Part shown: positions 21,694 to 22,124 of the stretch, in pieces | Layout of the letters: each line of letters opens with the position of its first letter | Position numbering within the stretch: position 1 is the stretch's first letter | Assembly: GCA_947441895.1 (NCBI GenBank) | Contig: CANEUT010000005.1 | Location: forward strand, 1 to 22,124 | DNA from: Rickettsiales bacterium | Lineage (GTDB): Bacteria; Pseudomonadota; Alphaproteobacteria; Rickettsiales; UBA3002 | Reading direction: 5' to 3' | Length of the DNA: 22,124 nucleotides | The notes under the pieces: model-generated | Databases searched by the model: none | Told to the model about the DNA's origin: nothing | The model's input: the letters and a program-made list of their open reading frames with translations, nothing else | Program-made: the position numbers and the translations under genes

Positions 21694-22124
21694 TTAGTTC
21701 ATTTCGTCTACGTTTCGTCCGGCCAGTGCCTTGCCAATGGCCGCGTTCATGCGCCGTTCCGCGAATGGCCCCACCATGGCGTTCAACTCATGCACCTCAT
21801 GGTCGATTCGCTCACGGCTGGTGCCGGCAATCATATCGCGCACCCGTTTCACCTGCGCCTCGATCATCGCCTGCTCGCCTTGTCTCAGCAACGCGGCGTC
21901 CACCTTCATGGCGGTGGCCACATCACCCAATACGCGCTCGGCATCTACCCGTGCTTCAATCAGCAATCGCTCCAAAATATCGGCGCGGGCATTCTCCATT
22001 CCGGCGCTCACCATACGTTCGATTTCTTCAAAGGCAAGGCCGTATGAAGGGGTGACGGCCACTTGCTGCTCGGTGCCGGTCATCAGTTCGGTGGCGCTGA
22101 CGGTGAGCAGCCCGTCGGCATCGA
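21694..22124 (-). CDS. hscA: Fe-S assembly chaperone HscA, C-terminal part (gene continues past the right edge)
   Basis: Last ~143 residues of an Hsp70-type chaperone. The reading frame is open to the window edge and begins DADGLLTVSATELMTGTEQQVAVTPSYGL, which is the end of the substrate-binding beta domain (FDIDADGLL-type motif). The helical lid follows to the C-terminus. The TGTEQQ...VTPSYGL wording and the fdx gene 15 nt downstream favour HscA over DnaK, which normally reads DKGTGKEQ at this place. HscA with HscB promotes cluster transfer from IscU. An ATG at 22083 is internal, not the start. Confidence 0.93.
   Translation of the reverse strand, partial: DADGLLTVSATELMTGTEQQVAVTPSYGLAFEEIERMVSAGMENARADILERLLIEARVDAERVLGDVATAMKVDAALLRQGEQAMIEAQVKRVRDMIAGTSRERIDHEVHELNAMVGPFAERRMNAAIGKALAGRNVDEMN

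Overview
The window reads as chromosomal DNA of an alphaproteobacterium. The main reasons are the gene neighbourhoods: a DUF1467-like gene upstream of a short-form proS, miaB-phoH-ybeY-corC in a row, a TauE/SafE-type permease overlapping a TIGR02186-like membrane protein, and hscA-fdx of the ISC system. Most genes are ordinary housekeeping genes packed with 4-nt ATGA overlaps. The lineage cannot be fixed from the sequence. The many palindromic elements inside and between genes recall the situation in Rickettsia, but the base composition is not strongly AT-rich.

Layout. 1-2371 (minus): DUF1467-like protein, a lipoprotein, then proS, which runs off the left edge. 2601-3578 (plus): an unknown glycine/alanine-rich membrane protein with a TTG start. 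3600-8494 (minus): phhB, miaB, phoH, a DinJ/YafQ-type toxin-antitoxin pair, ybeY, corC. 8541-11492 (plus): tsaB, an unknown lipoprotein, a TauE/SafE-like permease and a TIGR02186-like protein. 11493-15508 (minus): bioF, a bioH-like esterase, bioC, bioD and an RDD-family protein, chained by ATGA overlaps except at bioC/bioD. 15591-17949 (plus): bioB and bioA, divergent from bioF. 18059-22124 (minus): hscA (partial), fdx, an unknown membrane-anchored protein and pepF.

How the genes work together. The biotin cluster holds every dedicated step: BioC and the BioH-like esterase for methyl-ester-masked pimeloyl-ACP synthesis, then BioF, BioA, BioD and BioB. BioB and MiaB are radical-SAM iron-sulfur enzymes, and the neighbouring hscA-fdx genes belong to iron-sulfur assembly. 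MiaB and TsaB both modify tRNA around the anticodon. YbeY and proS are also translation genes.

Main discoveries. (1) At least two families of palindromic elements sit in or against genes. One 105-bp copy adds 35 codons in frame inside ybeY. One 144-bp copy sits exactly between the start codon and second codon of a lipoprotein gene and displaces its signal peptide by 48 residues. One forms the end of miaB, and one separates bioC from bioD. In the ybeY, lipoprotein and bioC/bioD cases, removing the element on paper restores a normal-looking gene or junction. This is what a Rickettsia-palindromic-element-like system would look like. (2) A perfect 16-bp match to the ParB-binding parS consensus lies inside bioC, which suggests this region is near the chromosome origin. 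(3) A toxin-antitoxin module is wedged between phoH and ybeY and overlaps ybeY. No rRNA, tRNA, CRISPR array or transposase was seen.
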